64,000 nucleotides of DNA from Pseudomonadota bacterium (GCA_016703895.1 JADJBE010000001.1:683501-747500); one strand, 5' to 3'; counted from the stretch's first letter, positions 1-9,305 are shown. Made by a program: numbers and translations. The notes: generated by a model from the sequence alone, not told the origin.

Positions 1-376
1 CGGCAGCGCCGACGCCTTGGTCCAACAGGTGCCCCAAGAACTCCCCCTGGCCACAACCGACTTCGATGACGGTTGCGCTGCGTAAGCCGTAGTCTTCGAC
101 CCAACGCAGCGCCAACTCGCGGGCATAGGCGCCGAAATGCGCTGAAGCACCTTGATCACTTTCGTAGCGTGCGCCCACGTCAGCCACGGCCTGATCGAAC
201 TGATTGTTATAGAGGAAGCCACACTGGTGGCAGCAGACCAAACGAACTGTGCCAGTCGGTACGCCACGCGCCTCGGCCGCGCTGTTGAAAACCGAGGCGC
301 AGGTGACGGGCACCCGGTCGAGTTGGTAGATGAGTTCTGACTCCGGCGATGCGCACACCGGACAGGGAGCGGCCAT
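1..376 (-). CDS. SAM-dependent methyltransferase with N-terminal zinc motif (partial, runs off left edge)
   Basis: Read on the minus strand from the ATG at 376, the frame is open to the window edge (125 codons). The N-terminus has a CPVC pair near residues 5-8 and a CCHQC cluster near residues 54-58, the zinc-binding layout of sugar C-methyltransferases. Further on is the SAM-binding segment VIEVGCGQGEFLGHLL. It starts 2 bases after the rfbF stop, so it is the last visible gene of the CDP-sugar operon. By family it would methylate a nucleotide-linked keto-sugar. The catalytic half lies outside the window, so the substrate cannot be called. A complete relative of the same architecture lies at 2888-4147, so this operon has two such enzymes. 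Confidence 0.75.
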   Translation of the reverse strand, partial: MAAPCPVCASPESELIYQLDRVPVTCASVFNSAAEARGVPTGTVRLVCCHQCGFLYNNQFDQAVADVGARYESDQGASAHFGAYARELALRWVEDYGLRSATVIEVGCGQGEFLGHLLDQGVGAA

Positions 377-378
377 GG

Positions 379-1170
379 TCAGCCGCCCTTGGTCTGCTTG
401 CTCCACACCGCCCACGGGCAGTTGCCCTTCGCTTCCATGCGATCGAAGGTGATCTTGTCCTTGAACGTGTCCATCGCCTGCCAGAAACCGGAGTAACGAT
501 ACGCCGCCAGCTTGCGCTGCTCGATCAGTCGATGGAACGGCTGTTCGACCAATTCCTCGCCTTCTTGCACATAGTCAAAGATCTGGTTCCTGAGCGCGAA
601 GAAACCACCGTTGATCAAAAATTGATCACCGCGCACGGGGCCCATCGTCGAGACGAATCCGTCCGGGCCCGTTTCAACCGAATGGAAACTGTGCCAGGAC
701 TGGACTGCAGCGAAACTTGCCACCGCCTGCTTGCGCTCGAAATCCGCCAGCAAATCGTTGAGCGGCAGGTCCGACAAGCCATCCGAGTAGTTGGCAAGAA
801 AGACGGGCTCGTTTTCAACGTACTTGCGCACGCGCAGCAAGCGCTGGCCGATGTTCGAGTGCAGCCCGGTCTCGACGAAGGTGATTTTCCAGTCGTCGAT
901 ATCCGAGGAATGCAGTTCGCGCTTGCGGCCGCCCTCGCTCAGCGTGAAGTCGTTGGTCATCGCTTCGTTGTAGTGCAGGAAATAATCGCGGATCAGATCG
1001 CCGCGATAGCCCAGCGCCAGCACAAAGTCTTTATGACCGAAGTGCGCGTAGTAGCGCATCAGATGCCAGATGATCGGCCGATAGCCGATGTTCACCAGCG
1101 GCTTTGGAATCGTGTCCGAGTGCTCGCGCAAGCGCGTTCCCAGACCACCACAGAACAGCACGACTTTCAT
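379..1170 (-). CDS. rfbF: Glucose-1-phosphate cytidylyltransferase
   Basis: The 263-residue protein begins with the nucleotidyltransferase signature MKVVLFCGGLGTRLREHSD, followed by IPKPLVNIG. This G-G-x-G-T-R-x(n)-PKP loop binds the NTP and is characteristic of the RfbF family, which makes CDP-glucose from CTP and glucose 1-phosphate. Length and the WQAMDTFKDK segment near the C-terminus also fit RfbF rather than the longer RmlA. It lies in an operon with an SDR enzyme (15 bases upstream), a PIG-L deacetylase and two C-methyltransferases. CDP-glucose is therefore probably the entry point to a branched or methylated deoxyhexose for the surface polysaccharide. The protein is cytoplasmic. No defect is seen. 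Confidence 0.9.
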   Translation of the reverse strand: MKVVLFCGGLGTRLREHSDTIPKPLVNIGYRPIIWHLMRYYAHFGHKDFVLALGYRGDLIRDYFLHYNEAMTNDFTLSEGGRKRELHSSDIDDWKITFVETGLHSNIGQRLLRVRKYVENEPVFLANYSDGLSDLPLNDLLADFERKQAVASFAAVQSWHSFHSVETGPDGFVSTMGPVRGDQFLINGGFFALRNQIFDYVQEGEELVEQPFHRLIEQRKLAAYRYSGFWQAMDTFKDKITFDRMEAKGNCPWAVWSKQTKGG

Positions 1171-1185
1171 GTGCGCATCCTACTG

Positions 1186-2220
1186 TCAATAGCGCCAGTA
1201 GAGGCTGCTATCGATCTGGCCGGTGTCTTTGAGGTAGTTGAGCTGCTTCAGGCGGGTGAACGCCCGGAACTTGTAAGTGTCCGACGCCATCTCGATCCGC
1301 TTGAACAGCTCGTAGAGTTGCTCGGCGCCACGGCGTGCGGTCCATTCGCAGCGAAAGCCCGGTAATTGCTCGCTGATCTTCTTGAACGACACGCGGTAGC
1401 TGCGATTGTCACCCGCGCTGGACCCCACGGTGACTTCGCAACCCGGCACAACCTCGGCCACGATCTCGGCGAGTTGCTTGATGCGGTAGTTCTCGGTGTC
1501 GGCCCCGACGTTGAACACCTGGCCGTTGACTACCTCGGTCGGCGCGGCGAGCGCACAACGGACAGCCAGGCAAATGTCGTCGATATGCACGATCGGACGC
1601 CACGGCGTGCCGTCGCTGGTCATCGCGATGCGCTTGGTCGTCCACGCGAGCGCCACGAGATCATTCAAGACGATATCGAAGCGAATCCGCGGTGACGCAC
1701 CGTAGGCCGTAGCATTGCGCAGAAACGTGACACAGAAATCATCGGCGGCGAGCGGTGCTACGTCGCGCTCGACCAGCGTCTTGCACTTGGCATAGGCCGT
1801 CTGCGGATTGGTGGGTGACGTCTCATCGACCCAATCGCTGACAGCCAGACCGTAAACGCTACAGGACGACGCGTAGACAAAACGCTTGATCCCCGCTTGC
1901 TTGGCCAGCTTCGCGAGCCGCACCGAACTCTGGTGATTGATCTCGAAGGTGATCTCGGGGTTGTTCTGGCCCAGCGGATCGTTGGAGAGCTCCGCCAGGT
2001 GCACGATTGCATCGTGGCCGGCAAGATCCGCCACCTCAACCTTGCGCAGATCCTTGTTGATCTGCTGTGGCGCCCGCGCGTACTGCGCTTGTTCGCTGAA
2101 CAGCCAGCCGTCGCGATAGAAGCCAGTGTCGAGTCCGGTGACCTCGTGCCCGTCTTTGAGCAACAGCGCCACCAGACGCGTGCCGATGTAGCCTTCAGAG
2201 CCAGTAACCAGTATTTTCAT
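1186..2220 (-). CDS. NAD-dependent epimerase/dehydratase (extended SDR)
   Basis: This 344-residue extended SDR starts with the Rossmann motif MKILVTGSEGYIGTRL (GxxGxxG). It carries the catalytic S...Y-x3-K set: SSCSVYG near residue 118 and TAYAKCK near residue 141. It sits between rfbF and a PIG-L deacetylase, so its substrate is likely a CDP-linked hexose or a derivative (4,6-dehydration, epimerization or keto reduction). Sequence alone does not decide between these reactions. No separate classical CDP-glucose 4,6-dehydratase is visible in the window, so this enzyme may fill that step, or that gene may lie to the left of position 1. It starts at the ATG at 2220, 16 bases after the PIG-L stop. 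Confidence 0.8.
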   Translation of the reverse strand: MKILVTGSEGYIGTRLVALLLKDGHEVTGLDTGFYRDGWLFSEQAQYARAPQQINKDLRKVEVADLAGHDAIVHLAELSNDPLGQNNPEITFEINHQSSVRLAKLAKQAGIKRFVYASSCSVYGLAVSDWVDETSPTNPQTAYAKCKTLVERDVAPLAADDFCVTFLRNATAYGASPRIRFDIVLNDLVALAWTTKRIAMTSDGTPWRPIVHIDDICLAVRCALAAPTEVVNGQVFNVGADTENYRIKQLAEIVAEVVPGCEVTVGSSAGDNRSYRVSFKKISEQLPGFRCEWTARRGAEQLYELFKRIEMASDTYKFRAFTRLKQLNYLKDTGQIDSSLYWRY

Positions 2221-2236
2221 AGCGCTGTGTAAGTCG

Positions 2237-2881
2237 TTAGTTCAGGAGAAGTTTTCGAGCGTAGAAGGCCTCAGCGAAGCCACCCGCGGCAACGGCCTCG
2301 ATACCGCGCAGACGCATCAAGCCACGGAACGTGTCGGGCGTAAACCACTGCTTGTTGGCCTGAGTCACAAAACTCTGCATCAGGGCGTCCACTTTGAGGT
2401 CGACCACTGCCGGTTCCAGCGGGACGTACAACTGGGGGCGGCCCAGGTCGCCGTCGTACTTCGGGATCTCGTATTGCAGAATGCAGTGGTTCCGGAACGC
2501 GTTCCAGGTCAGCTCCGCGAGCACCCGGTGGTCCTGGTGCTTATCCTGCTCGAAGTGCGTGAGTATCAAGTCCGGTTGCACCGTGGTGCGCAAGTGCTCG
2601 AGCCGTTCCTTGATCGCCGCCCACTCGGCCGGGAAATAGCCGTTACGGAAAGTGGCGAACTCCAGCCGCGGCGCATGCTGCGGCAACAGGCGCGCCAGCG
2701 CGGCCCGCGACTCGGCCTCCCGCACTGCGTCCGACGTGAACACGGCGACCGTGATTTTGAGAGTTGGATTGGCGCGTGCCAAGTTCACCAGTGTGCCACC
2801 GCAGCCGATCTCCACGTCATCGCAGTGCGCACCCAGGCAGAGAATTTCGCGTAGTGGTTTGGCGGGCGTCAGCGATAACAT
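2237..2881 (-). CDS. PIG-L family N-acetyl sugar deacetylase
   Basis: The 214-residue protein has the LmbE/PIG-L zinc-hydrolase signatures: LGAHCDDVEIGCGG near residues 17-30 (the A/P-H-x-D-D motif), ILTHFEQDKHQDHR near residue 107 (the HxDHxxxH-type loop), and a late metal-site region. Known members deacetylate N-acetyl groups on sugars or sugar lipids. Its position between an SDR enzyme and a C-methyltransferase suggests it unmasks an amino sugar during synthesis of the branched nucleotide sugar, or acts in polysaccharide modification. There are only 6 bases between it and the upstream methyltransferase, so co-translation is likely. Confidence 0.82.
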   Translation of the reverse strand: MLSLTPAKPLREILCLGAHCDDVEIGCGGTLVNLARANPTLKITVAVFTSDAVREAESRAALARLLPQHAPRLEFATFRNGYFPAEWAAIKERLEHLRTTVQPDLILTHFEQDKHQDHRVLAELTWNAFRNHCILQYEIPKYDGDLGRPQLYVPLEPAVVDLKVDALMQSFVTQANKQWFTPDTFRGLMRLRGIEAVAAGGFAEAFYARKLLLN

Positions 2882-2887
2882 GGCTGC

Positions 2888-4147
2888 TCAGTCCACTAAT
2901 TGCACGTGCGGAATCGGCACCACGAACCGTCCACCCCACTCGCGCACATAGGCGTTCTGGGTTGCGATCTCCTGCTTCAGGTTCCACGGCAGAATCAGCA
3001 CATAGTCTGGCTTGGTCTGCCGAATCTTCTCTGGAGTCAGAATCGGAATATGTGTCCCCGGCGTATAACGACCCTGTTTGTGCGGACTGCGATCGACCGT
3101 GTAGTCGAGGAAATCGGTACGGATGCCGCAATAGTTGAGCAGGGTGTTGCCCTTGCCCGGCGCGCCGTAACCCACGATCTGCTTGCCGGCGTTCTTCGCT
3201 TCGATCAGGAACGCGAGCAGCTTGCGCTTGGTCGCAAGCACCTTGGCTTCAAAAGTACCATAGGTCGCGGCAGTGGTTAGGCCAAAAGCTTTCTCGGCGG
3301 CGAGCAGATTGGCGACTGCGGCCGTATCGGCACGCGAATCGTCAGCGTGACAGCCGAAGATGCGCAGGCTGCCGCCGTGAGTCGGAATTTCATCGACATC
3401 GAACAGCCGCAGGCCATGGTGCGCAAAAATCGTCCGCACCGTACCGAAGGACAGGTACGAGAAATGCTCGTGGTAGATGGTGTCGAACTGGTTCTCATCC
3501 ATCAGCCGCAGCAAGTGCGGAAACTCCATGGTGATCACACCGTCCTTGGCCAGCAGCGTCTTCATCCCACCGACGAAGTCGTTGATATCGGGAACGTGAG
3601 CCAAGACATTGTTACCTAACAACAGACTCGGCTTGCCGTGCTCAGCCGCAACTTCGGCTGCAGTCTTCTGCCCGAAGAACTTGACGGTGGTCGGAATCCC
3701 TTTGGCAACGGCCGCCTCTGCGACGTTGGCAGCCGGCTCGATACCGCGGCACGGCACGCCGCGGGCCAGGAAATGCTGCAACAGATAGCCATCATTGCTC
3801 GCGATTTCCATCACCAGCGAGTGCTTGCCGAACTTGAACCGGTCGATCATGTTCTCCGCATAGCGGCGCGCGTGCTCCACCCAACTATCGGAGTACGACG
3901 AAAAATAAGCGTAGTCGGAGAAGATATCACCTGGCGCCACATACTGCTCGAGTTGTACCAGCCAGCACTGCTCGCACACCCAGGCATGCAGCGGATAAAA
4001 GCGCTCCATATGATTGAGCTCGTGCGGCTCGATGTGCGTCTGACACAGCGGCGACATACCCAGGTCGACGAAATTGGTGCGTAGCTCCGTGCTGCAGAAG
4101 CGACACTTAGGTGGCGCCGTGGGTTTGGAATTGATCGCCTGGGACAC
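2888..4147 (-). CDS. Sugar C-methyltransferase (zinc domain + SAM fold + C-terminal domain)
   Basis: This 419-residue protein has the three-part layout of NDP-4-keto-deoxysugar 3-C-methyltransferases. First is an N-terminal zinc domain (CRFC near residues 15-18, CEQCWLVQLEQ near 58-68). Second is a SAM fold with VMEIASNDGYLLQHFL near 105-120 and the acidic FPHLLRLMDENQFDTIYHEHFSYLS-type catalytic block near 205-230, where a YHEH motif is typical of TylC3-like enzymes. Third is a C-terminal Rossmann-like domain (IVGYGAPGKGNTLLNY near 315). It lies 3 bases from the GT2 gene and 6 bases from the PIG-L gene. The role is C-methyl branching of a nucleotide sugar; the exact sugar is inferred only from rfbF nearby. 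Confidence 0.85.
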   Translation of the reverse strand: MSQAINSKPTAPPKCRFCSTELRTNFVDLGMSPLCQTHIEPHELNHMERFYPLHAWVCEQCWLVQLEQYVAPGDIFSDYAYFSSYSDSWVEHARRYAENMIDRFKFGKHSLVMEIASNDGYLLQHFLARGVPCRGIEPAANVAEAAVAKGIPTTVKFFGQKTAAEVAAEHGKPSLLLGNNVLAHVPDINDFVGGMKTLLAKDGVITMEFPHLLRLMDENQFDTIYHEHFSYLSFGTVRTIFAHHGLRLFDVDEIPTHGGSLRIFGCHADDSRADTAAVANLLAAEKAFGLTTAATYGTFEAKVLATKRKLLAFLIEAKNAGKQIVGYGAPGKGNTLLNYCGIRTDFLDYTVDRSPHKQGRYTPGTHIPILTPEKIRQTKPDYVLILPWNLKQEIATQNAYVREWGGRFVVPIPHVQLVD

Positions 4148-4150
4148 TTG

Positions 4151-5038
4151 TTATGCGCTCCTACCAGTTAGTACTTCGCGGATATCCGCGGCCAGATCGC
4201 GCCGCGACCACAATATCGAACGTAACGCGAAATCGACGCCACGCAGCCACTCCGGGCCCAGCGGCACCGCGCGTACAGCGGCTCGCAGCAGATTGGCGTG
4301 ATAGATCCAGTGCTGATATCGCAGCGGCGTCCGGGTGGTCGCGACGAGGTGCAAGTCCGCCTCGCGCGTGGATCGATAGGTCGTTGCCGCATCCGGCGAG
4401 ATGCGGCGCAGAAACAAACGTTCCGGCGGCTCAAGAAACTTGCCGCGCAGCGCCAGTTCCGCCATCAGCACGATGTCTGCAGCACGGTAGACACCGAGCG
4501 GCCGGCAGGCATTCAAAACGTCGCGTCGGATGATACCGTTGAAAGCGTTGTTGAGACCGCGCGAGTTGAAATAGTCATGCAGCCGTTGGCCGGGGCTGTC
4601 ATGGAGCAGACTCAGGCCATGGTCATAGATCTTGGCGCTGGCCGGGTCGTCTTCAAACACCATGACCAAGGGTGAAGCGAGTATTGCACCTGGGTCTGCC
4701 TCGAGTGCAGCGACGCAGCGCTCGATGAACGTCGGGCGACAAATATCATTCGCGGAAGCCCACTTGAAATAGCGGCCTCGCGCGGCTCGCTGCACGCAGA
4801 GGTAGTTGCGGTTGGCGCCAACGTTGGTTTCTTGCTGGATGAAGCGGACCCGCCGATCGGTGTCTGCCAGACGCTGGCAGATCTCGGCGGTCGCGTCACT
4901 GGACGCATTGTCGCTGATGATCAGCTCGAAATCCGTGTACGTCTGCTCGAGTATCGAACGTACGCTAGCCTCGACCCAGGCAGCCCCGTTGTAGACAGGC
5001 ATGCCAACGCTGACCGAGGGTGTGGGTCCGGCATCCAT
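4151..5038 (-). CDS. Family 2 glycosyltransferase
   Basis: The 295-residue GT-A protein opens with VSVGMPVYNGAAWVEASV and the ILEQTYTDFELIISDNASSD block that binds the nucleotide sugar. In place of the usual acidic metal-binding triplet it reads SANDICRP near residue 95, so the DxD position is N-D. No transmembrane segment is visible. It is the first gene of the minus-strand CDP-sugar operon, transcribed away from the flippase remnant. By position it probably transfers the modified sugar onto the lipid-linked repeat unit. The start is the ATG at 5038. A TAGAAT hexamer at 5095-5100 (minus) could be its -10 box, but no clear -35 box is seen. Confidence 0.82.
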   Translation of the reverse strand: MDAGPTPSVSVGMPVYNGAAWVEASVRSILEQTYTDFELIISDNASSDATAEICQRLADTDRRVRFIQQETNVGANRNYLCVQRAARGRYFKWASANDICRPTFIERCVAALEADPGAILASPLVMVFEDDPASAKIYDHGLSLLHDSPGQRLHDYFNSRGLNNAFNGIIRRDVLNACRPLGVYRAADIVLMAELALRGKFLEPPERLFLRRISPDAATTYRSTREADLHLVATTRTPLRYQHWIYHANLLRAAVRAVPLGPEWLRGVDFALRSILWSRRDLAADIREVLTGRSA

Positions 5039-5224
5039 GGCCTAACACACGCTTCCTGAATCACAGATGTGGATTGTCTGCAGCAACCGTAAATATTCTA
5101 GCACTGGCGGGCGCCTACTATGCCCAAATGCCGGGAACCGGGCCGCGAAAATTACCGGTTTTAGGGGATTGACTGCATTGCTACATGGACGCTCTGCTAA
5201 TCCGGTCACATAATTGCCCCTCTA

Positions 5225-6434
5225 ATGAGCGGGAACGACCTCGATCGATCCTTGGTTAGCGGGATTGGTTGGACGGCCTTGGCCCGCTGGTCATCACAAG
5301 CGATCAGCTGGGTCGCCATTCTCTATGCGGCCCGCTTTCTGTAGCCCGCCGACTATGGGCTGGTGGGGCTCGCCATGTTGCCTATCGGTTTGCTGCGGCT
5401 GATCGAAGACTTCGGCTTCGACGCTGTGTTGGTGCAGAACCGCAAGCTGGCGCGTGATGATATCGCACGGCTGGGCGGCCTCACGCTGGTCATCGCCACC
5501 TGCCTGACCGGTCTCATTGTGATCGCCGCACCCTGGCTGGCCAATCTGCTCTCGAAGCCCGACGATCCACAGCGAGCGCTCCTGCCGATGGTCATCGCGG
5601 TTGCCAGTGCGATGCTTATTTTCGATGCGCTGCAGGTGGTACCCCGCGCGCTTCTGCAACGTGAGTTGCGGTTCAAGGCACTCGCTGGTGTGCACTTGAC
5701 ACAGGTGGCGATCACGTCGCTGGTGTTAGTGACCATCGCACGCAGTGGCAATGGTCATTGGGCGCTCGTATTCAATAATCTAGGCGGTGCGCTAGCGGCG
5801 ACCATCCTGTTGTTTGTCCTGAGTCCATTCTGCTGCGCTGGCCTTCGGGACTCAGGCGACTCAAGCACACGCTGCTTCAAGGTTGGCGCATGCTGGTGTC
5901 GCGCGGCTCCTGGTATGCGTATTCCAACGCGGACTCGACTGCCATCGGCCGCTTTCTCGGCACGGATGCGTTGGGTAACTATCAATTTGCGCAGACCTTT
6001 TCCAACACGGCGGTGCAGGAAGTCACGGCACTCATCACGCGAGTGGTACCGGGCATCTTTTCATATTGGCACTCGTGGTGTTGCCAGCGGCCGCTGTCAT
6101 TGGCGCGCAGCACGACGTGACGACGGTCGCCTGGGCGCTGGCGATTGGTTTCCCCATCGCTTCGTTTCCCGGCCTCATGCTGGCGCGGCGCGCCATCGCC
6201 ATGCCGTGGCTGGACTACGTGCGGGCGCTGCTGCCGGCGACCCTGGGCTGTGCCGTGATGGCGGCCGTGGTGCTCATGGTGCGTGCGGGCATAACTGGCA
6301 ATATGGGGCCATTGTCCGCCCTCGCCGTGCAGGCAACGGCTGGCGCTTTGACCTACGTCACTGTTCTGGCGCTTTTCTACCGTGATCGCCTTCGCGTCCT
6401 GTACCAGCTCGTACGACAGCAGCAAACCAGCTGA
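5225..6434 (+). pseudogene. MOP/Wzx-type polysaccharide flippase, multiply disrupted
   Basis: Three reading frames together give a polysaccharide flippase. The ATG at 5225 opens SGNDLDRSLVSGIGWTALAR and is stopped by an in-frame TAG at 5342-5344, in a stretch that should read R-F-L-x-P-A-D-Y-G. The same frame resumes through several hydrophobic segments to about 5826-5843, where the frame shifts into LRWPSGLRRLKHTLLQGW and IGRFLGTDALGNYQFAQTFS. Near 6055-6068 a second break jumps to LALVVLPAAAVIGAQ and the last helices, ending at 6434. The reconstructed length is about 400 codons, whereas relatives run near 480 or more, so roughly 80-110 residues appear to be deleted at the second junction. 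With three independent lesions, this is a true pseudogene and not one sequencing error. Its product would have moved lipid-linked repeat units across the inner membrane. Confidence 0.85.
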
Positions 6435-6449
6435 TACCATCGCTACCTA

Positions 6450-8039
6450 ATGACGACGCTGTTACACGAGCTGCCGCTGCGAGCGGCATTGGCCCATCCC
6501 GAACGCCCGGCACTGCGTCACAAGGAGCAGACGGTCGACTATGGAACGCTCGGCAGTGAAATCGAGCGCTTTGCGCGCGCCGTCATAGCGCTCGGCCTCG
6601 AGCGCCAGGAGCGGATCGCCGTGTTCCTGCCGAAGCAAGCCGAGACGGTCATCACTATGTTCGGCGCGGCACGCGCAGGTTGCGTCTTCGTGCCCGTCAA
6701 CTCGGTGCTCAAACCACCGCAGGTGGCGCATATCCTCAAGGACTGCAACGTACGCTTGTTGGTCACGTCGCCTGAGCGTGCTCGCGATCTAGCCACCGTG
6801 CTGCCGGAGTGCCCCGACCTGCGGCTCATCGTGACCGTGGGTAATCGCCCCACTGAAGGTCTCGATACCGCGCAGGCCGAGCTGCTCACCTGGCAAGACT
6901 TGCCCACGGGCACATCGGCGGGCCATCGGGTCGTCGACACCGACGTCGTCTCCATTTTCTATACGTCCGGCAGCACCGGACGCCCCAAGGGAGTGGTACT
7001 CAGCCACCGCAATATGGTGGCGGGCGCTCTGAGTGTCGCGAGCTATCTCGAGAACACACCAGAAGATCGCTTGTTAGCAGTACTGCCGTTCAGCTTCGAC
7101 TACGGCTTCAGCCAGTTATCGACCGCATTCGTATCCGGCGCCAGCGTTGCGTTGATCGACTATCTATTCGCGCGGGACGTGCTCACTCTCGCAGCGAAAG
7201 AAAGGGCGACGGGTCTGGCTGGCGTGCCGCCGCTGTGGCTGCAGATCGCCGATCTGCCGTGGCCGGACGAAGTCGTTCGATCGCTCCGCTACATTACGAA
7301 CTCGGGCGGCGCGATGCCCGTTGCCACGCTGCGCAAGTTGCGCGCCGCCCTGCCTAACACCAAGCCGTATCTCATGTACGGTCTGACCGAAGCATTCCGT
7401 TCCACCTACCTGCCGCCCGAGGAGCTCGATCGCCGCCCTGAATCCATGGGCAAGGCCATTCCCAACGCCGAGATTCTGGTTGTGAACAGCGACGGTAAGC
7501 TTTGCGGCCCAGACGAACCCGGCGAGCTCGTCCATCGAGGCGCGCTGGTCTCACTGGGTTACTGGAATGATCCCGCCAAGACGGCGGAGCGTTTCAAGCC
7601 TGCCCCAGCACGCGATCCGGCGCTTGTCCTCACCGAGATGGCCGTCTGGTCGGGCGACACAGTGCGTACAGATGCAGACGGCTTTCTCTACTTCATCGGC
7701 CGCCGCGACGAGATGATCAAGACCTCTGGCTATCGTGTCAGTCCCACTGAGATCGAAGAGGCGGTGTACGCGTCGCAGTTGGTCGGCGATGCCGTCGCGG
7801 TGGGTGTGCCACACCCGAGTCTCGGGCAGGCGATTGTTCTCGTTGCCTCGCCAGCGCCTGGCCAGACCGCCGATACCAAGCGGCTGCTTGATGAGTGCCG
7901 CAAACGGATGGCGCTATACATGGTGCCGTTGCATGTGGAGTGGCGCGAAGCACTGCCCCGCAACCCCAATGGCAAGTTTGATCGGCCGCAGCTGGCCGCA
8001 CAGCTACGCGGTCTGTTCGGCGAGCCCGACAAAGCGTAA
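6450..8039 (+). CDS. AMP-forming acyl-CoA ligase, exosortase A-associated
   Basis: The 529-residue ANL-superfamily enzyme has the AMP-binding P-loop FYTSGSTGRPKGVVLSH near residues 168-185, YGLTEAFRSTYL near 310, the hinge DGFLYFIGRRDEMIKTSGYR near 410-430, and the C-terminal catalytic lysine in NPNGKFDR near 508. Length and its direct partnership with the PLP decarboxylase downstream (5-base gap) match the ligase/decarboxylase pair known from exosortase-A loci (the TIGR03098/TIGR03099 type). It should activate a carboxylic acid as an acyl-adenylate and pass it to CoA or to the ACP at 22234-22491. The natural substrate of this family is unknown to me. It starts 15 bases after the flippase remnant. 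Confidence 0.87.
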   Translation: MTTLLHELPLRAALAHPERPALRHKEQTVDYGTLGSEIERFARAVIALGLERQERIAVFLPKQAETVITMFGAARAGCVFVPVNSVLKPPQVAHILKDCNVRLLVTSPERARDLATVLPECPDLRLIVTVGNRPTEGLDTAQAELLTWQDLPTGTSAGHRVVDTDVVSIFYTSGSTGRPKGVVLSHRNMVAGALSVASYLENTPEDRLLAVLPFSFDYGFSQLSTAFVSGASVALIDYLFARDVLTLAAKERATGLAGVPPLWLQIADLPWPDEVVRSLRYITNSGGAMPVATLRKLRAALPNTKPYLMYGLTEAFRSTYLPPEELDRRPESMGKAIPNAEILVVNSDGKLCGPDEPGELVHRGALVSLGYWNDPAKTAERFKPAPARDPALVLTEMAVWSGDTVRTDADGFLYFIGRRDEMIKTSGYRVSPTEIEEAVYASQLVGDAVAVGVPHPSLGQAIVLVASPAPGQTADTKRLLDECRKRMALYMVPLHVEWREALPRNPNGKFDRPQLAAQLRGLFGEPDKA

Positions 8040-8044
8040 TACCT

Positions 8045-9289
8045 ATGACGACCGTCGCACCACGCAAACTGGCCCACGCACCACATCCCTATTTTCGGGT
8101 TGACGCCGCGGAACTAACGATCGGTGGCGTCGCGGTATCGACGCTGGCCGAGCGCGTCGGGCAAACACCCTTTTACGCTTACGACCGTGCGGCCATTGGC
8201 AAACGGATTGCGGAACTGCGTCAGGCGCTGCCGCCAGAGATCAGTTTGCATTACGCCATCAAGGCCAACCCAATGCCGGCTGTCGTCGCGCATATTGCGC
8301 CGCTGGTCGACGGCCTCGACCTTGCCTCGGCCGGCGAGCTAGCGGTGGCACTCGATATCGGCGCCAACCCGGCACACATTTCGTTTGCAGGTCCCGGCAA
8401 GACCGACTCCGAGCTACATCGCGCTGCTGCGGCCGGAATCTGCGTCAATGTCGAGTCGGAACGCGAAATCCGTGTTCTGGCTGCGTACTCCCGAGCACGT
8501 GGCATCCGACCGCGCGTCGCCATCCGCGTCAATCCGGATTTCGAACTGAAAACCTCTGGCATGAAGATGGGCGGCGGCCCGAAGCAGTTTGGTATCGACG
8601 CCGAACGCGTGCCGCAGGTGTTGCGGGACCTCGCCGGTCTGCCGCTGGACTTTGTCGGCTTTCATATCTACGGCGGTTCGCAGAACCTGCGCGCCGACGC
8701 GATCGCCGAGGCCGAGCACAAGGCGCTCGAGCTCGCGATCGCACTGTCTGCGGACGCGCCAGCCCCCGTCCAGCTGCTGAACATTGGTGGCGGTTTCGGC
8801 ATCCCATACTTCCCGGGCGAACAACCGCTCGACCTCAAGGCCGTGGGCGACAGCTTGCAGCCGCTCGTCGCGCGCGCCAAGCAAGCACTGCCGCAGGCGG
8901 AAGTCGTCATCGAACTCGGTCGTTATATTGTCGGCGAGTGCGGTGTCTACGTGTGTCGCGTCATCGATCGCAAGGTCTCACGCGGCCATGTGTTCCTCGT
9001 GACCGATGGCGGCTTACATCACCATCTGGCGGCATCTGGCAACTTTGGTCAGGTGGTACGCAAAAACTATCCGGTGTTAGTCGCCAGCGCTGTAGACAGG
9101 GCCGTCACGGAGCAGGCTAGCGTGGTCGGTCCCTTGTGCACGCCGCTCGATCTGCTGGGCGATCGGATGGAACTGCCGCGTGCACAGGAAGGTGATTTGA
9201 TTGCGGTGCTACAGTCGGGCGCGTATGGGCTAACCGCCAGTCCGCAGGGATTTCTCAGTCATCCGGCGGCGCACGAAATCTTAGTCTGA
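8045..9289 (+). CDS. PLP-dependent decarboxylase (alanine-racemase fold), exosortase A-associated
   Basis: This 414-residue fold-type III decarboxylase has the PLP lysine in HYAIKANPMP (Lys near residue 73), the phosphate-binding loop LNIGGGFGIPYFPGE near 245-260, and the C-terminal interface motifs ELGRYIVGECGVY and GPLCTPLDLLGDR, where the cysteine completes the neighbouring subunit's site. The family includes diaminopimelate and ornithine decarboxylases. The coupling to the acyl ligase 5 bases upstream marks it as the exosortase-A-associated branch (TIGR03099 type). It probably decarboxylates an amino acid to an amine used with the activated acyl group, but the substrate is unknown. It converges on the minus-strand gene at 9306 with a gap of only 16 bases. 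Confidence 0.88.
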   Translation: MTTVAPRKLAHAPHPYFRVDAAELTIGGVAVSTLAERVGQTPFYAYDRAAIGKRIAELRQALPPEISLHYAIKANPMPAVVAHIAPLVDGLDLASAGELAVALDIGANPAHISFAGPGKTDSELHRAAAAGICVNVESEREIRVLAAYSRARGIRPRVAIRVNPDFELKTSGMKMGGGPKQFGIDAERVPQVLRDLAGLPLDFVGFHIYGGSQNLRADAIAEAEHKALELAIALSADAPAPVQLLNIGGGFGIPYFPGEQPLDLKAVGDSLQPLVARAKQALPQAEVVIELGRYIVGECGVYVCRVIDRKVSRGHVFLVTDGGLHHHLAASGNFGQVVRKNYPVLVASAVDRAVTEQASVVGPLCTPLDLLGDRMELPRAQEGDLIAVLQSGAYGLTASPQGFLSHPAAHEILV

Positions 9290-9305
9290 AGCGGATCAAT
9301 CCGCC

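Noticed and set aside
349..1365. A 338-codon open frame on the plus strand
   Set aside because: It is antisense to rfbF and the SDR gene; composition is that of a shadow frame.
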